From: an uncultured Bacteroidales bacterium
GTDB taxonomy: Bacteria > Bacteroidota > Bacteroidia > Bacteroidales > UBA932
DNA: 64,000 nucleotides
Direction: 5' to 3'
Assembly: GCA_905234475.1 (NCBI GenBank)
Contig: CAJOHX010000002.1
Span: 1-64,000 of the forward strand
Under the pieces are notes generated by a model. It was not told where the DNA came from. It saw only the letters and a program-made list of their open reading frames with translations, and made no database searches. Shown piece by piece: positions 7,636 through 17,146 of this stretch; positions within the stretch are counted from its first letter, which is position 1; the number at the start of each line of letters is the position of its first letter. The position numbers were made by a program, and so were the translations under genes.

Positions 7636-9452
7636 AGGCGTACAATCTCCTCTCCGTTAATGATATACGGTATATTCTGAACAATCAGCTGGTCCTTGTC
7701 GGCTTCGTGGGCCAGTTCGTCATAGGGAGCGATGTCAAGATGGATGAACTCCTTGTTCTTCAATTCCTTGAATCGACTTCGGTCCGACCGCTCGCGTTTG
7801 GGCGCCGCACGGTAGCCCATCAGCAGCACGGACACCATCCAGCGGCGATGCTCCACTTCCGACAGCGCCTCCAGCGTGTCGGCATCCAGGGCATCGACCG
7901 CGCTGCGCGTCGCCTCCAGCCCAAAGGCACGAAGCTTCATGGGGATGGAATTGGCGCTCGCAATGCTGGAAAGCTGGTGGGCGAAGGAAAGGCCCGCCCA
8001 AGCCTCGGCAGCCGAAGCGGCGGGCGGATTGCCATATTCCAGATCATAGAGGTAGTTGACCCGCTGGCCGCGCTCGGAGCGGCGCAGGAGCAGCGCATCG
8101 GTCTCGGGCATTGCCTCGCCATAGCAGCGGATCTGCCCGAACATGCCCGTTGCCACGGCCTTGTCCAGCAATTCCGCATGGCCTTTCTGATAGACCGCAA
8201 CGGGGATATCCGCCTTGAGAACCGCATTCGGCAGGTGCAGGGCGGCGGAAAGCGCCGTCGCAGCGTCCTCGGGGCAGATTGCCACCACGAGCTTCTGCGC
8301 CGGGTCAGCGGCCCAGGTCTCCAGCTGCTCCCGGACAAAAGGCGAGGAGAGATGGCTGTCAATGAACTCCCATTCGAGGTCAAGGAAATCGCCGAAGGCC
8401 TCCTTCGGCGCATGGTCTTCGCGCCCTGCCGGGGACACATAGGCATAATGTGAGAGGTCGAACAGGCCCTGGCGGTTCGCAACGAAATCATCCATCTCCT
8501 TTCGGATGTCGCAGTCAATAAAGGAGATCAGCGTCCTGCACCCGCTCTGCGCGAAATCCGGGAAATGGCAGACCTGCGCCGCCACGGCGGCAAACGACCG
8601 GGCCGTCCGGCCGCTACCCGTGACAACGATGTGCAGGCGCTGCCCTGCCCCGGGAACCGGCAGGAAGGGCGTATCCACGAGCAGCTGCTCGGCCAGGTAA
8701 TCACTGGTATTGACGATCTCGACGCGCAGGCGGGAATCGCCCTCCTTCGGAAGATACTGGAACACATCCTGGCTGGAGCGCATCTCCAGGGTGATGAAGC
8801 ACGGGATGGCCGGACCTTCCCCGCCGCAGATGTCCCGGAGAAGATCCATGGCCCCGACATTCAGCGAGTCATGCGCCGCTTCTCCGTCCTCCCCGATCAG
8901 ATAAATGCAGCGTGCCAGGGACGCCCGGGCGCCGAGGAGGTCTTCCGGGTTGTCCCGATTGCCCCGGTACCAGGTGATCCGGCGGCAGAAGGCAGCATCG
9001 TCAAGGGCCGTCTCCATCGTGGCCCGGAGGGCCTCCACGTCAGAGGAAGTCATGACCAGAATGTCCTTGCCGGCGAAATCGGGATGCTTCTGCAAGGCCC
9101 TCAGCATGTCGGCGAGCGGATGGCCGCCACCCAGGATCAGCACATGGTCCCGGAAGCGGTAGCGCCGTTCGCCCTTGCGGTAGAACACATTGGAGAACAC
9201 CGAGATCAGCAGGGCGCTCAGGATCAGGATGCCGCTCAGCGTGACGATCAAGCTGAAGATGTCGTTCGCCTGGTGGTCGATCGGGAAATTGCCCGGATCG
9301 AGATAAAGGGTAAGGATATCGGTCCAGTCCAGCCCCCAGATCCGGCCAACGAGACAGAAGATGCCATACAGCACCAGCACGATGACGGTCAGCCAGGCCA
9401 GCTGTTTTCCCTCCCCGGCGGAGAGCAGGCGGTCAATTTTGCGTCGAAACAT
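7632..9452 (-). CDS. Channel-like membrane protein with nucleotide-binding and RyR domains
   Basis: 606 residues. Two hydrophobic segments at about 20-38 and 65-88, the second with a pore-helix-like SLIVTLSGILILSALLIS, precede a Rossmann-like region starting HVLILGGGHPLADML (about 103-117), as in CASTOR/POLLUX-type and TrkA-N-linked channels. A second Rossmann-like repeat begins around LHIVVTGSGRTARSF. The C-terminal 90 residues form a RyR (ryanodine receptor repeat) domain: EVEHRRWMVSVLLMGYR then the conserved Lys/Asp region. RyR domains in bacteria are thought to bind nucleotide-derived ligands. The start overlaps the end of the DUF4062 gene by 20 bases. A ligand-gated ion path is inferred, not shown. 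Confidence 0.8.
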   Translation of the reverse strand: MFRRKIDRLLSAGEGKQLAWLTVIVLVLYGIFCLVGRIWGLDWTDILTLYLDPGNFPIDHQANDIFSLIVTLSGILILSALLISVFSNVFYRKGERRYRFRDHVLILGGGHPLADMLRALQKHPDFAGKDILVMTSSDVEALRATMETALDDAAFCRRITWYRGNRDNPEDLLGARASLARCIYLIGEDGEAAHDSLNVGAMDLLRDICGGEGPAIPCFITLEMRSSQDVFQYLPKEGDSRLRVEIVNTSDYLAEQLLVDTPFLPVPGAGQRLHIVVTGSGRTARSFAAVAAQVCHFPDFAQSGCRTLISFIDCDIRKEMDDFVANRQGLFDLSHYAYVSPAGREDHAPKEAFGDFLDLEWEFIDSHLSSPFVREQLETWAADPAQKLVVAICPEDAATALSAALHLPNAVLKADIPVAVYQKGHAELLDKAVATGMFGQIRCYGEAMPETDALLLRRSERGQRVNYLYDLEYGNPPAASAAEAWAGLSFAHQLSSIASANSIPMKLRAFGLEATRSAVDALDADTLEALSEVEHRRWMVSVLLMGYRAAPKRERSDRSRFKELKNKEFIHLDIAPYDELAHEADKDQLIVQNIPYIINGEEIVRL

Positions 9453-12400
9453 AGGATTCGTATTGTTCTTTGATTAATTCGTCCAGGTCCTTGAGTTCCA
9501 CGTCCTCCACGCCCAATTGTTCCCGGAGCGCAGAAATGACGTCCCGGGAGGAAGCGAAGTAAGACCGACAGGTCTTGATAAGCACGTTGTCCGGGTCTAT
9601 TTCCTTGAGGCGCTCCCCGGCTTCATACATGGCGAGTTGGGCGAGCATGCCGATACGTTGGATGGCCTCGTCGTCCCGATCCTTCAGGGACATTTCTACA
9701 CCCACGAAAAAAGAATGGTATTTCACATACATCTCCAGTGCCTCCGAATTGCTGAAGAAGTTGGGCGCACAGCAAAAAAGCTGCATGGAAGGCAGGAAGC
9801 GGATAAGCTCCTCCAGGAGCCGGTCATAATCCTTCATGCAGTGAATTACCTGAAAGGCGAGATTCATCTGGCCCCCGGACCAGAAACGGGCGGTGAAATT
9901 CTCATCGTTGGGCTCCAGCGAATCCACGATGGCGTAGTACTCCTTCAGGAACTGGTCGAGCGCAGCTGCGGTTTGCTTCCTTGAGACAAACAATCCACGC
10001 CCGTACGCCTTCATCAGCAGGGGCTGCAGGGCAGTAAAGCGGTCCTTCGCGCTCAGGGCAGTCAGCCCGGCCACTTCCTCCGCAAGCGCGGCGGCCTTGG
10101 CTTTCTGGCCCATTTTACGGTAAGCCATGACCAGCAGGCCGGCGATACCGGAGAACAATCGCTGCGAATCCGGATAATCCAATCCGACACAGAGCCGGGC
10201 CGCCTGGAGCCCCCGCTCCAGATACGGAATGGATTTCGGCCTGTGGCAGACAAGGCCGGCATAGGAATAGGCGTCCGGTGCCGACAGCCCGGCCACGTCG
10301 ATGTCATCCAGCCACGTCGCCATCCGGCCGGCCAACGCCATCCGCTCCTCCTGCAGGTCGGCAAGCGCAGTGAGGGCGACTATCATCAACTGCAGGCGCT
10401 GCGGAGCGTCCAGGGCCTTGCAGTACTTCTCAAATTCACGGCTGCCGAGCCAGCCTTCCCGGTACAGTTGGCGGATCTGCGGGCCGTGGATACGGACCAG
10501 GTCCTTCATTTTCGGTCCGTGGGCATAGTCGCCTTCCATCTGGTAGGAAGCATAATGCGAGGGGTCGCCGCCTGCAAGGGCGTAGTACAGGCCCATCGTC
10601 TCCCGCAAGGAGTCTTCCCGATCCAGGGTGAGAAGATACTCGGATATGGACTTATGCCAGCTACGGAGCCCGTCTTCAACCCGGGAGATATACTTGGCGC
10701 GCCAAAGATGGCGACCCCGGTCCTCGTAGAAGAAATCGTAGAGGAAATTCATCGAACGATAGAACTGCACCACATCCCAGTCGTCCCCGGCGAAATAAGC
10801 AATATCACTCTCCCGGAGGCCTCCGGGCGCCGATGCGACAGCCCACAGGGCCTCGAGCATCTTCTCCCCAAGGCCGAGATTGCTGCCGATGTGGTTGACC
10901 ATAAAGGTCATCAGGTCATAAGGACTGTCTGGCATCTCGCTCCAGATGTCTTCCAGATAGCCGTTGATGGCGTCGATCTGGCTGCCCTCGCTGGAGCGGA
11001 TCCGTTTGAAATCCTCCTGGGTGAGGGATTCGAAAAGACGGAAAACACTGTGTACCTTGATCGGCAACAGGCATTCATGATCACCGTCCGCCGCATCCAG
11101 CATGGCCTTCCGGACGGCTGCGGGCAATTCCAGGAAATACGTCTTCTCATAGCGGGAAATCAGCGCCTCGGCATCCTCCGAATCCACGATGCCGGGCACC
11201 ATCAACCGAGCCGGGTATGCGTGTGCCGAGAGGAATTTCGTGCGGGCCTCGCTCTCATCCTGCAGGTTCACCAGGATGTTTACCTGATCCGCCACCCGGT
11301 CAAGCCAGGGCATGTACAGGTCCTTGGCTGCCGTGGTCTCGAGGGCCTCGACGTCGTCGAGGAAAATGTAGATATATTTGTCTGCGTCGCGAACATCCTG
11401 TACGAGCGAAGCGAACAGAGCATTCAACTCCGTCTCAGGCAGTTTGCCCAGCAACTGGTCGTCGTCCGGGATCTCCTCCCGGCCCGTGACCAGCGCGAGC
11501 TCATGGATCCAGCGAGCCAGGACCGGACGCATGGCATTGCTGTATTCCGACAGGCCGAACACGGCCAGCAGCCGCACCACATCCGCATCTTCATCCCAGC
11601 TGGCATATTCCTGTGCCATGTGCGTACTGGCGCCTATGCCCGGCACATACCAGGCCACCCGGTCGGAAGGGTCCTCTTCTTCGCTCTTTTTCTCGTCGGG
11701 ATCCTGGGCCAGGGAGGTTTCCACCGAGCCGGGCAGCAGGCGCAGCAGCGTGGATTCTTCCAGCTCCTTCTCCTGTGCCCACCAGCTTGCAGCACCGGCT
11801 TCCTGCTCCCGGGCGGTCTCCAGCTCTATCTGCAGGGCCAGCTGCTCCGTCACGATCCGTTCAAAGTCTTCCCCCACAAAGTGACCGTCGCACCAATCCA
11901 GATGATACGGCGTACAGCGGTCATCCTCGCCGCCACGTTCGCCAAACAGTTCCCGCACCCGCTTCCTGAGGGCCTCGAGCCGTTGCAGGTTCTCGGGATC
12001 AGCATCGCAGAAAGACGATCTCATCGCCTCCGGGATTCCGTCGTAGGAGGCGTCGTCGCGAAGATAGAACAGCACGTGCGACGAATCGAAACTCCCCTGC
12101 GACAGCGCTCCGTACACGATTTCCATCTCCGTGACGGAGCAGCCGGCCGTATCCTTCAGGATTTCTTTTTCCTCGTCCGACAGACCGGAGATGAACTCCT
12201 TCCAGCGCTCCACCGGCGGCACCCAGCCGTAGCGCTGGCCAATGAGGCCGATGAAGAACGGCCGCGCACTGTCTATACAGGACGTGCAGACGGAGAGCAC
12301 CTTGCGTTCGCTCTCCTCTTCGGTCATGTCGGAAGTGTTGACGCCCAGCCGCAGGTCGATGGCCTGCAGCTCGACCCGCCTGTCGCGGAAACGCCGGTTC

Positions 12401-12507
12401 AGGGCAGGAATCACGCGGAATTTGATCACGTCCCGCTCGAAGTCCATGTCCTTGAAGGTGGACGAAAGGAAGATATTGTACCTACGCCAGGAAGAGGGTG
12501 AACTCAT
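9433..12507 (-). CDS. DUF4062 STAND-type protein with degenerate P-loop
   Basis: 1024 residues. DUF4062 occupies about 9-100 (NIFLSSTFKDMDFERDVI, FIGLIGQRYGWVPP). A NACHT/STAND-like core follows: the P-loop position reads VPGIGASTHMA (about 288-298) with no lysine, while the Walker B equivalent KYIYIFLDDVEAL (377-389) is kept. A winged-helix-like segment around 560-600 and a helical, TPR-like C-terminal half complete it. The plan matches NPHP3/TEP1-type STAND proteins that act as scaffolds or switches. Loss of the P-loop lysine suggests no ATP hydrolysis. It overlaps the channel-like gene by 20 bases, so the pair is probably co-translated. Confidence 0.82.
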   Translation of the reverse strand: MSSPSSWRRYNIFLSSTFKDMDFERDVIKFRVIPALNRRFRDRRVELQAIDLRLGVNTSDMTEEESERKVLSVCTSCIDSARPFFIGLIGQRYGWVPPVERWKEFISGLSDEEKEILKDTAGCSVTEMEIVYGALSQGSFDSSHVLFYLRDDASYDGIPEAMRSSFCDADPENLQRLEALRKRVRELFGERGGEDDRCTPYHLDWCDGHFVGEDFERIVTEQLALQIELETAREQEAGAASWWAQEKELEESTLLRLLPGSVETSLAQDPDEKKSEEEDPSDRVAWYVPGIGASTHMAQEYASWDEDADVVRLLAVFGLSEYSNAMRPVLARWIHELALVTGREEIPDDDQLLGKLPETELNALFASLVQDVRDADKYIYIFLDDVEALETTAAKDLYMPWLDRVADQVNILVNLQDESEARTKFLSAHAYPARLMVPGIVDSEDAEALISRYEKTYFLELPAAVRKAMLDAADGDHECLLPIKVHSVFRLFESLTQEDFKRIRSSEGSQIDAINGYLEDIWSEMPDSPYDLMTFMVNHIGSNLGLGEKMLEALWAVASAPGGLRESDIAYFAGDDWDVVQFYRSMNFLYDFFYEDRGRHLWRAKYISRVEDGLRSWHKSISEYLLTLDREDSLRETMGLYYALAGGDPSHYASYQMEGDYAHGPKMKDLVRIHGPQIRQLYREGWLGSREFEKYCKALDAPQRLQLMIVALTALADLQEERMALAGRMATWLDDIDVAGLSAPDAYSYAGLVCHRPKSIPYLERGLQAARLCVGLDYPDSQRLFSGIAGLLVMAYRKMGQKAKAAALAEEVAGLTALSAKDRFTALQPLLMKAYGRGLFVSRKQTAAALDQFLKEYYAIVDSLEPNDENFTARFWSGGQMNLAFQVIHCMKDYDRLLEELIRFLPSMQLFCCAPNFFSNSEALEMYVKYHSFFVGVEMSLKDRDDEAIQRIGMLAQLAMYEAGERLKEIDPDNVLIKTCRSYFASSRDVISALREQLGVEDVELKDLDELIKEQYESYVSTQN

Positions 12508-12529
12508 ATTATAAATCTTTATTATTCAA

Positions 12530-13264
12530 TCATATAACTCGCGCCAGAATAATGGAGACATTATCTGCGCCGCCCGCTTCGCAGGCCATGCGGAGCAGGT
12601 CGGACGCCGTGGCGCCGTCTGCGAGGGCAGTCTCGATCTCCTCGTCGGAGACCATGTCGCAGAGACCGTCGGAGCAAATCAGCAGGACATCCCCTTCGAG
12701 CAGCTTGCCTTCCAGGTCATCTACCGCCAGACGGCCTTCCGCGCCACCTCCCAGGCAATTGAGCAGGAGTTTGCTGGCGTCGGGATTGCCCGTGATGCCA
12801 CGCTCTGTCTCGTCGGTGGTGAGCTGCCGGAGCATGCCTTCCCGGAAACGGTAGGTCCTGCTGTCGCCGGCATTCACCAGCCAGGTGCGGCCGTAATGCC
12901 ATACGACACCGGTCAGGGTGCAGCCCATCGGGCGCTGCTGACCGGCCTCGGCCGCAGCACGGTTGAGCTTGAAATTGATATAGCGTGCCGCCTCCCGGAC
13001 ATCGTCCTCAAAGCTGTCCGGCCGAATGTGATGGAAGGCAAACTGCTCCTCCATCTCCTCCAGGGCGAAACGGCTGGCCTCCTCCCCCTTCTCATGCCCG
13101 CCCATCCCGTCCGAGACAAGCAGATAGAAGAAACCCTCTTCGGGAATATCCACCGAGAGTTCAACGGCGTCGTCCCGAAGGAACAGGCCGTTCACGCTGA
13201 GGGCGTCCTCATTCCGGTCACGGAGGAGCCCCCTGTCACAGATTGCCTGGATACCGAGTCTCAT
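12530..13264 (-). CDS. PP2C-type Ser/Thr protein phosphatase (Stp1-like)
   Basis: 244 residues covering one PPM/PP2C domain. Metal-binding motifs are visible: RNEDAL near residue 17, LVSDGMGGHEKGEEAS near 48-62, LTGVVWHYGRTWLVNAGDSRTY, and LLICSDGLCDMVSDEEI near the C-terminus. It removes phosphate from Ser/Thr residues, presumably those added by the operon's kinase. Its start overlaps the FHA gene stop by four bases. Confidence 0.92.
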   Translation of the reverse strand: MRLGIQAICDRGLLRDRNEDALSVNGLFLRDDAVELSVDIPEEGFFYLLVSDGMGGHEKGEEASRFALEEMEEQFAFHHIRPDSFEDDVREAARYINFKLNRAAAEAGQQRPMGCTLTGVVWHYGRTWLVNAGDSRTYRFREGMLRQLTTDETERGITGNPDASKLLLNCLGGGAEGRLAVDDLEGKLLEGDVLLICSDGLCDMVSDEEIETALADGATASDLLRMACEAGGADNVSIILARVI

Positions 13265-13830
13265 TCCACGATAAAATCAAGGGTTGCAATGCGGACGCGG
13301 TCGCCTTTCTTCAGGACGGCAGGACTGCCGGTAGCCAGGCGAAGTCCGTTAACGTATGTACCGTTGGTAGAGCCGGCATCGACGATCTCCCATCCGTCCG
13401 GGCCCCGGCGGATATCTCCGTGGTTTCCAGAGACATACTGGCAAGTACCGAGTTCAGGCCAGATGCCGCCCAGGCGGCCGAATCTACCCGGCTGCAACGG
13501 CAGGCGCCACCCGTTCCCGACCAACGACGCCGACAGGGGATTGCCGGCGGAGGGGGTATCCCCTGAAACCGTCTCGCTAACGCTCGACCCCACCGCTGAC
13601 GCGGTCCCCCCTCTTACGATGCCGAGGGTGGCACGGGTTTCTGGGGATACCCCTCCGCCCGGCGACGCGAGGTATCTGGTGCCTGGAATCAGGTCGCTGC
13701 CGCAGAAGGGACACTCCGTGCCGCGCTTGGGCCGCTTGCACTTGGGGCACCACTTCAATTCTTTCCCGCACTGGTCGCAGAACGCGCTGTCGTCGGGAAT
13801 CATGCTTCTACAATCGGGACACTGAATCAT
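13261..13830 (-). CDS. FHA-domain protein with N-terminal zinc ribbons and an in-frame repeat insertion
   Basis: 189 residues. Two or more Cys-x2-Cys knuckles come first (CPDC, CDQC, CPKC, CPFC; residues 4-45). From about residue 110 to the end is an FHA phosphothreonine-binding domain: GRFGRLGG, then VSGNHGDIRR and GSTNGTYVNGLRL. Between them, residues about 56-96 are encoded by a palindromic element (13543-13664) that shares a near-identical core with one inside the flavoprotein gene at 24 kb. The insertion keeps the frame and falls in the linker. It should read threonine phosphorylation made by the operon kinase. It overlaps its neighbours by four bases on both sides. Confidence 0.88.
   Translation of the reverse strand: MIQCPDCRSMIPDDSAFCDQCGKELKWCPKCKRPKRGTECPFCGSDLIPGTRYLASPGGGVSPETRATLGIVRGGTASAVGSSVSETVSGDTPSAGNPLSASLVGNGWRLPLQPGRFGRLGGIWPELGTCQYVSGNHGDIRRGPDGWEIVDAGSTNGTYVNGLRLATGSPAVLKKGDRVRIATLDFIVE
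13543..13664. repeat. Intragenic palindromic element, copy B
   Basis: Imperfect inverted arms of about 28 bp (13543-13570 and 13636-13664) enclose a GACCCCACCGCTG box (13586-13598), a small CCGC/GCGG hairpin and a 45-bp core (13602-13646). The core matches 44 of 45 positions of 24151-24195. The whole element is read in frame as part of the FHA protein linker. Confidence 0.8.
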
Positions 13831-16800
13831 AGTGAGACATCCTCCATCTTTATCAGTTTACGTTCTTCGAGCGTATGTGCCTGCCTGTCTTCGGCCAGGC
13901 GTGCCGCCAGGTTGCCCTTCACCTCGTCGAAAAGGTTGCGGGCCACGCGGCCGTTACCGAAAGACCGGTCGCGGCCGTTGTACAGCATGGTGAGCTTGCC
14001 CCGGACGGCATTTTCGGCCATCGGATCCAGCTTGTATCCGCCTTTGCGGGCAAAGATCATGAAGATCTGGAACAGCTCGTCGGGCTTGTAATCCTCGAAG
14101 GTGATCCAGTTGCGCTCCGGGAAGCGGGAAGGAATGCCGCTGTTGGCATGGATGAAACGCTGCATCTCATGCGTATATCCGGCGGCAATGCACACAAACT
14201 TGCCGCGGTCATCCTCCAGTCGCTTGAGCAGGACTTCCAGGGCCTCCTTTCCATAATCGCCCTCCAGCATGCTCGAGGTGAGCTGGTACGCTTCATCGAT
14301 GAAGAGGATGCCGCCCATCGCCGAATTGATGACATTCGTCGTGATGGCTTCCGTCGTGCCGACATAACGCCCCACGAGCTTGCTCTTGTCCACCTCAACC
14401 ACTTTGGGAGAAGGCAGGGCGCCCATGGAATAGAGGATCTTGCCCATCAGGCGGGCGACCGTGGTCTTGCCGGTCCCGGGGTTTCCGAGGAACAGATAAT
14501 GCCCCAGCGGAATCTCCGGGCGGCGGTTCTCCAGCCTGGCGCTCTCGATCTCGTTGTTGATCGTGTACGCCAGCCTGGTCAGGGAGGACTTCACCCCGTC
14601 CAGGCCGATGAGCTGGTTCAGCTCCGCGAGGCATTCATCCACGGACACTTTCTCCGGCTCCTCGTACGGGATATCCTCGGAGAGGGCCGTGTGCAGGAGT
14701 TCCGGCGTCCACCGCCCATAAGGGATATCCTGGATGCGCACGCTGATGTTGTTCTTGGTCTCCTCCATTTTCTGGATGGCGACGCGGGCGTTGGCAAAAT
14801 GATCGTCCTTCGCCGCCACGATGCCTCGGAACATGTTCAGGGCCTTTATCCGCACCGCTTCGTCAGCCAGGGTGAAACTGTACTTGTTTTTCCTGGCGGC
14901 GAGCTCGTAGATTTCCAGCAACTCTTCGGCTGTGTAGTCGTCGATGTGGATATGATGCGAGAAGCGGCTCTCGAGCCCGGGATTGGCATTCATGAAAGCT
15001 TTCATCTCCCTGGCATAGCCTGCGCAGACGACCACGAATTTACCGGCTTCGTTCTCCATGCGTGTCAGCAGGACCCTCAGGGCTTCCTGTCCTTCCCTGC
15101 TCGTACCGTGGCCGGTCTCGTCCACCGGGTAGAGTCCATAGGCCTCGTCGATAAAGAGCACTCCGCCCATGGCCTGCGTGATGTAATCATCCATCTTCCG
15201 GGCGCTCTCGTTCTGGTATTGGGAAAGGATGTCTTTGGGCTCGACCTTCACCACCTGGTCCGAGGAGGTGACGCCCAGGGCCTTGAAGATCCTGCCGAAA
15301 GTGTACGCTACTTGGGTCTTGCCCGTTCCCGGATTGCCGGTCAGGACGAAATTGAATTTGGTAAGACTCTCCCCCGCCTCGCCCATTTCGATCATCTGCT
15401 TCTGCACCGCGGCCTGCCGGGCGATGCGACGGATGGCATCCTTGACGGAATCCACGCCCACAAAGCCGTCCAGTTCCTTCATGATGTCCTCCACAGAGAG
15501 CTCTTTCGTATTCTCCTCGCCCACAATATCGGCATAGCTGAGGATACTGTCTCCGCTGCTGCGGGCATTGTGGCGTTGAACGGCTTCTTTGAACAGGTTA
15601 CGCACGGAACGGGCATTGCCGAAGGTGTCGCCGCGTTTCAGATACATGCGGTCGAAGACCTTGGGAAGCATTTCCTCCGCCTTGGCGTCCAGGGTATATA
15701 CGACTTTCTCATTATTCTTGACAAGCAGCATGCGGAAGATTTGCTCCAGTTCCCGCGCGTTGTAGTCCGGGAATTCGATGGTCACATTGCAGCGGGACTG
15801 GAGGCCCTGGTTCATTCGCGCGAAATCGTTCATATTCCGGGTATACCCCGCCATAATGCACACGAATTCGCCGCGGCGGTTCTCCAGCAGGGTAAGCAGC
15901 GTGTCGACGGCAGCCTGGCCATAACTGCCGCGGGAGGAGCCTGTGTCCTGCGCAAGGGCATACGCCTCATCGATGAACAGCACGCCGCCGATCGCCTTGC
16001 TCACATAGCTCTTGACATTCGCTTCCGTGTCTCCCACATAGCTGCCGATGAAATCCTTGGCCGAGATCTCCACGAACTGGCCGGTCGGAAGGGCGCCGAT
16101 GGCGCTCAGGACCTCCCCGAACTTGCGGGCGAAAGTGGTCTTGCCCGTGCCGGGATTGCCGGTAAACAGGTAGTGATCCGTGAGCAGCTCATTGGCTTTC
16201 ACGCCATTCTCCTTGCGGGTCTTCACGTCGCGGACAATGTCGCGGATCTTGTCCTTGACGCTCTGCATACCCACAAACTCGTCGAGCTCGGCGAGGATTT
16301 CCTCTTCGCTCCTGGGGATGAAACACGCCGCATCGGGAATATCGTATTCCGACACGGTATTGCTGCCACGGTACGAAGCCTTGACAGACAGGTTCTCCGC
16401 CACCTTTTCCGCCAGGTGGCCGTTGAGGTGGCTCAGGTCCTTCTGGCGCATATACCACAGGAAGTGGCTGGACAGCTTTCGCGAAAGCCCCTCAGATGCC
16501 TCCAGGCCGTATTTCTCCTTCAGCAGGGACAGGGTCAGTTCCATCAGTTCCGGGATGCCGAAAGACTCCAGGACGAATTCGTGCTCGAACAGGCGCGAGA
16601 CATCCCTGTTGTTCTCCAGGAACTGGGTCATGTCGTTCAGCAGGCCGCAGAGGATCACGACGGGCGCGCCTTCCGGGCCGCGCATGCGGTTGAAAAGCTT
16701 GTCCAGCAGGGTCACACCCGAAGCCCGGTCCCGGGGCAGGAGTTTCTGCGCGTTGGTGATCAGCAGGATCCCCTCCTTGAGCGCTGCGATATTCTTGTCG

Positions 16801-17141
16801 AAATCCTTGCAGAAATCACTCCAATCAGCCGCATCCACCTCTTTGGGTGCGGTCTTCGCCACACCGGCGCTGCGCATTTTTTCTGCGATGAGGTGCGCAA
16901 GGAAGGACTTTCCCGTGCCGCTGTCACCCAGGATGATGCAGTCCATGCCGATCCGGGTGCCACTGCGGGCATAGCGCTGGGCAACGGAGAGTTTCCGGTC
17001 CAGCTCTTCCAGCCTGGATGTGATGTTCGCCTTGCCGACCAGCCCCTTTTGCCTGCTTTCCGCCACGGTCATCGCTTCGCCGCAGAAGCGGCAGTAGCGG
17101 GCCTCCGGCCGGTTTTCCTTTCCGCAATGCTTGCAAGTCAT
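13827..17141 (-). CDS. Zinc-ribbon protein with four AAA+ modules (three CbxX/CfxQ-like)
   Basis: 1104 residues. A CKHC...CRFC zinc ribbon (3-20) precedes an N-terminal AAA+ module with Walker A GDSGTGKS (72-79). Three CbxX/CfxQ-type AAA+ modules follow, each with GNPGTGKT (Walker A at about 328, 602 and 886) and a GG[VI]LFIDEAY Walker B. CbxX/CfxQ ATPases remodel partner proteins, classically Rubisco, but many paralogues lie in type VII secretion or stress loci. The open frame extends 141 codons further upstream but that part is antisense to kinase coding. The ATG at 17141 has an AGGAGG site, rare here, and lies five bases after the kinase stop. A concatenated hexamer half-ring is an inference. 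Confidence 0.9.
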   Translation of the reverse strand: MTCKHCGKENRPEARYCRFCGEAMTVAESRQKGLVGKANITSRLEELDRKLSVAQRYARSGTRIGMDCIILGDSGTGKSFLAHLIAEKMRSAGVAKTAPKEVDAADWSDFCKDFDKNIAALKEGILLITNAQKLLPRDRASGVTLLDKLFNRMRGPEGAPVVILCGLLNDMTQFLENNRDVSRLFEHEFVLESFGIPELMELTLSLLKEKYGLEASEGLSRKLSSHFLWYMRQKDLSHLNGHLAEKVAENLSVKASYRGSNTVSEYDIPDAACFIPRSEEEILAELDEFVGMQSVKDKIRDIVRDVKTRKENGVKANELLTDHYLFTGNPGTGKTTFARKFGEVLSAIGALPTGQFVEISAKDFIGSYVGDTEANVKSYVSKAIGGVLFIDEAYALAQDTGSSRGSYGQAAVDTLLTLLENRRGEFVCIMAGYTRNMNDFARMNQGLQSRCNVTIEFPDYNARELEQIFRMLLVKNNEKVVYTLDAKAEEMLPKVFDRMYLKRGDTFGNARSVRNLFKEAVQRHNARSSGDSILSYADIVGEENTKELSVEDIMKELDGFVGVDSVKDAIRRIARQAAVQKQMIEMGEAGESLTKFNFVLTGNPGTGKTQVAYTFGRIFKALGVTSSDQVVKVEPKDILSQYQNESARKMDDYITQAMGGVLFIDEAYGLYPVDETGHGTSREGQEALRVLLTRMENEAGKFVVVCAGYAREMKAFMNANPGLESRFSHHIHIDDYTAEELLEIYELAARKNKYSFTLADEAVRIKALNMFRGIVAAKDDHFANARVAIQKMEETKNNISVRIQDIPYGRWTPELLHTALSEDIPYEEPEKVSVDECLAELNQLIGLDGVKSSLTRLAYTINNEIESARLENRRPEIPLGHYLFLGNPGTGKTTVARLMGKILYSMGALPSPKVVEVDKSKLVGRYVGTTEAITTNVINSAMGGILFIDEAYQLTSSMLEGDYGKEALEVLLKRLEDDRGKFVCIAAGYTHEMQRFIHANSGIPSRFPERNWITFEDYKPDELFQIFMIFARKGGYKLDPMAENAVRGKLTMLYNGRDRSFGNGRVARNLFDEVKGNLAARLAEDRQAHTLEERKLIKMEDVSL

Positions 17142-17146
17142 GTCTT

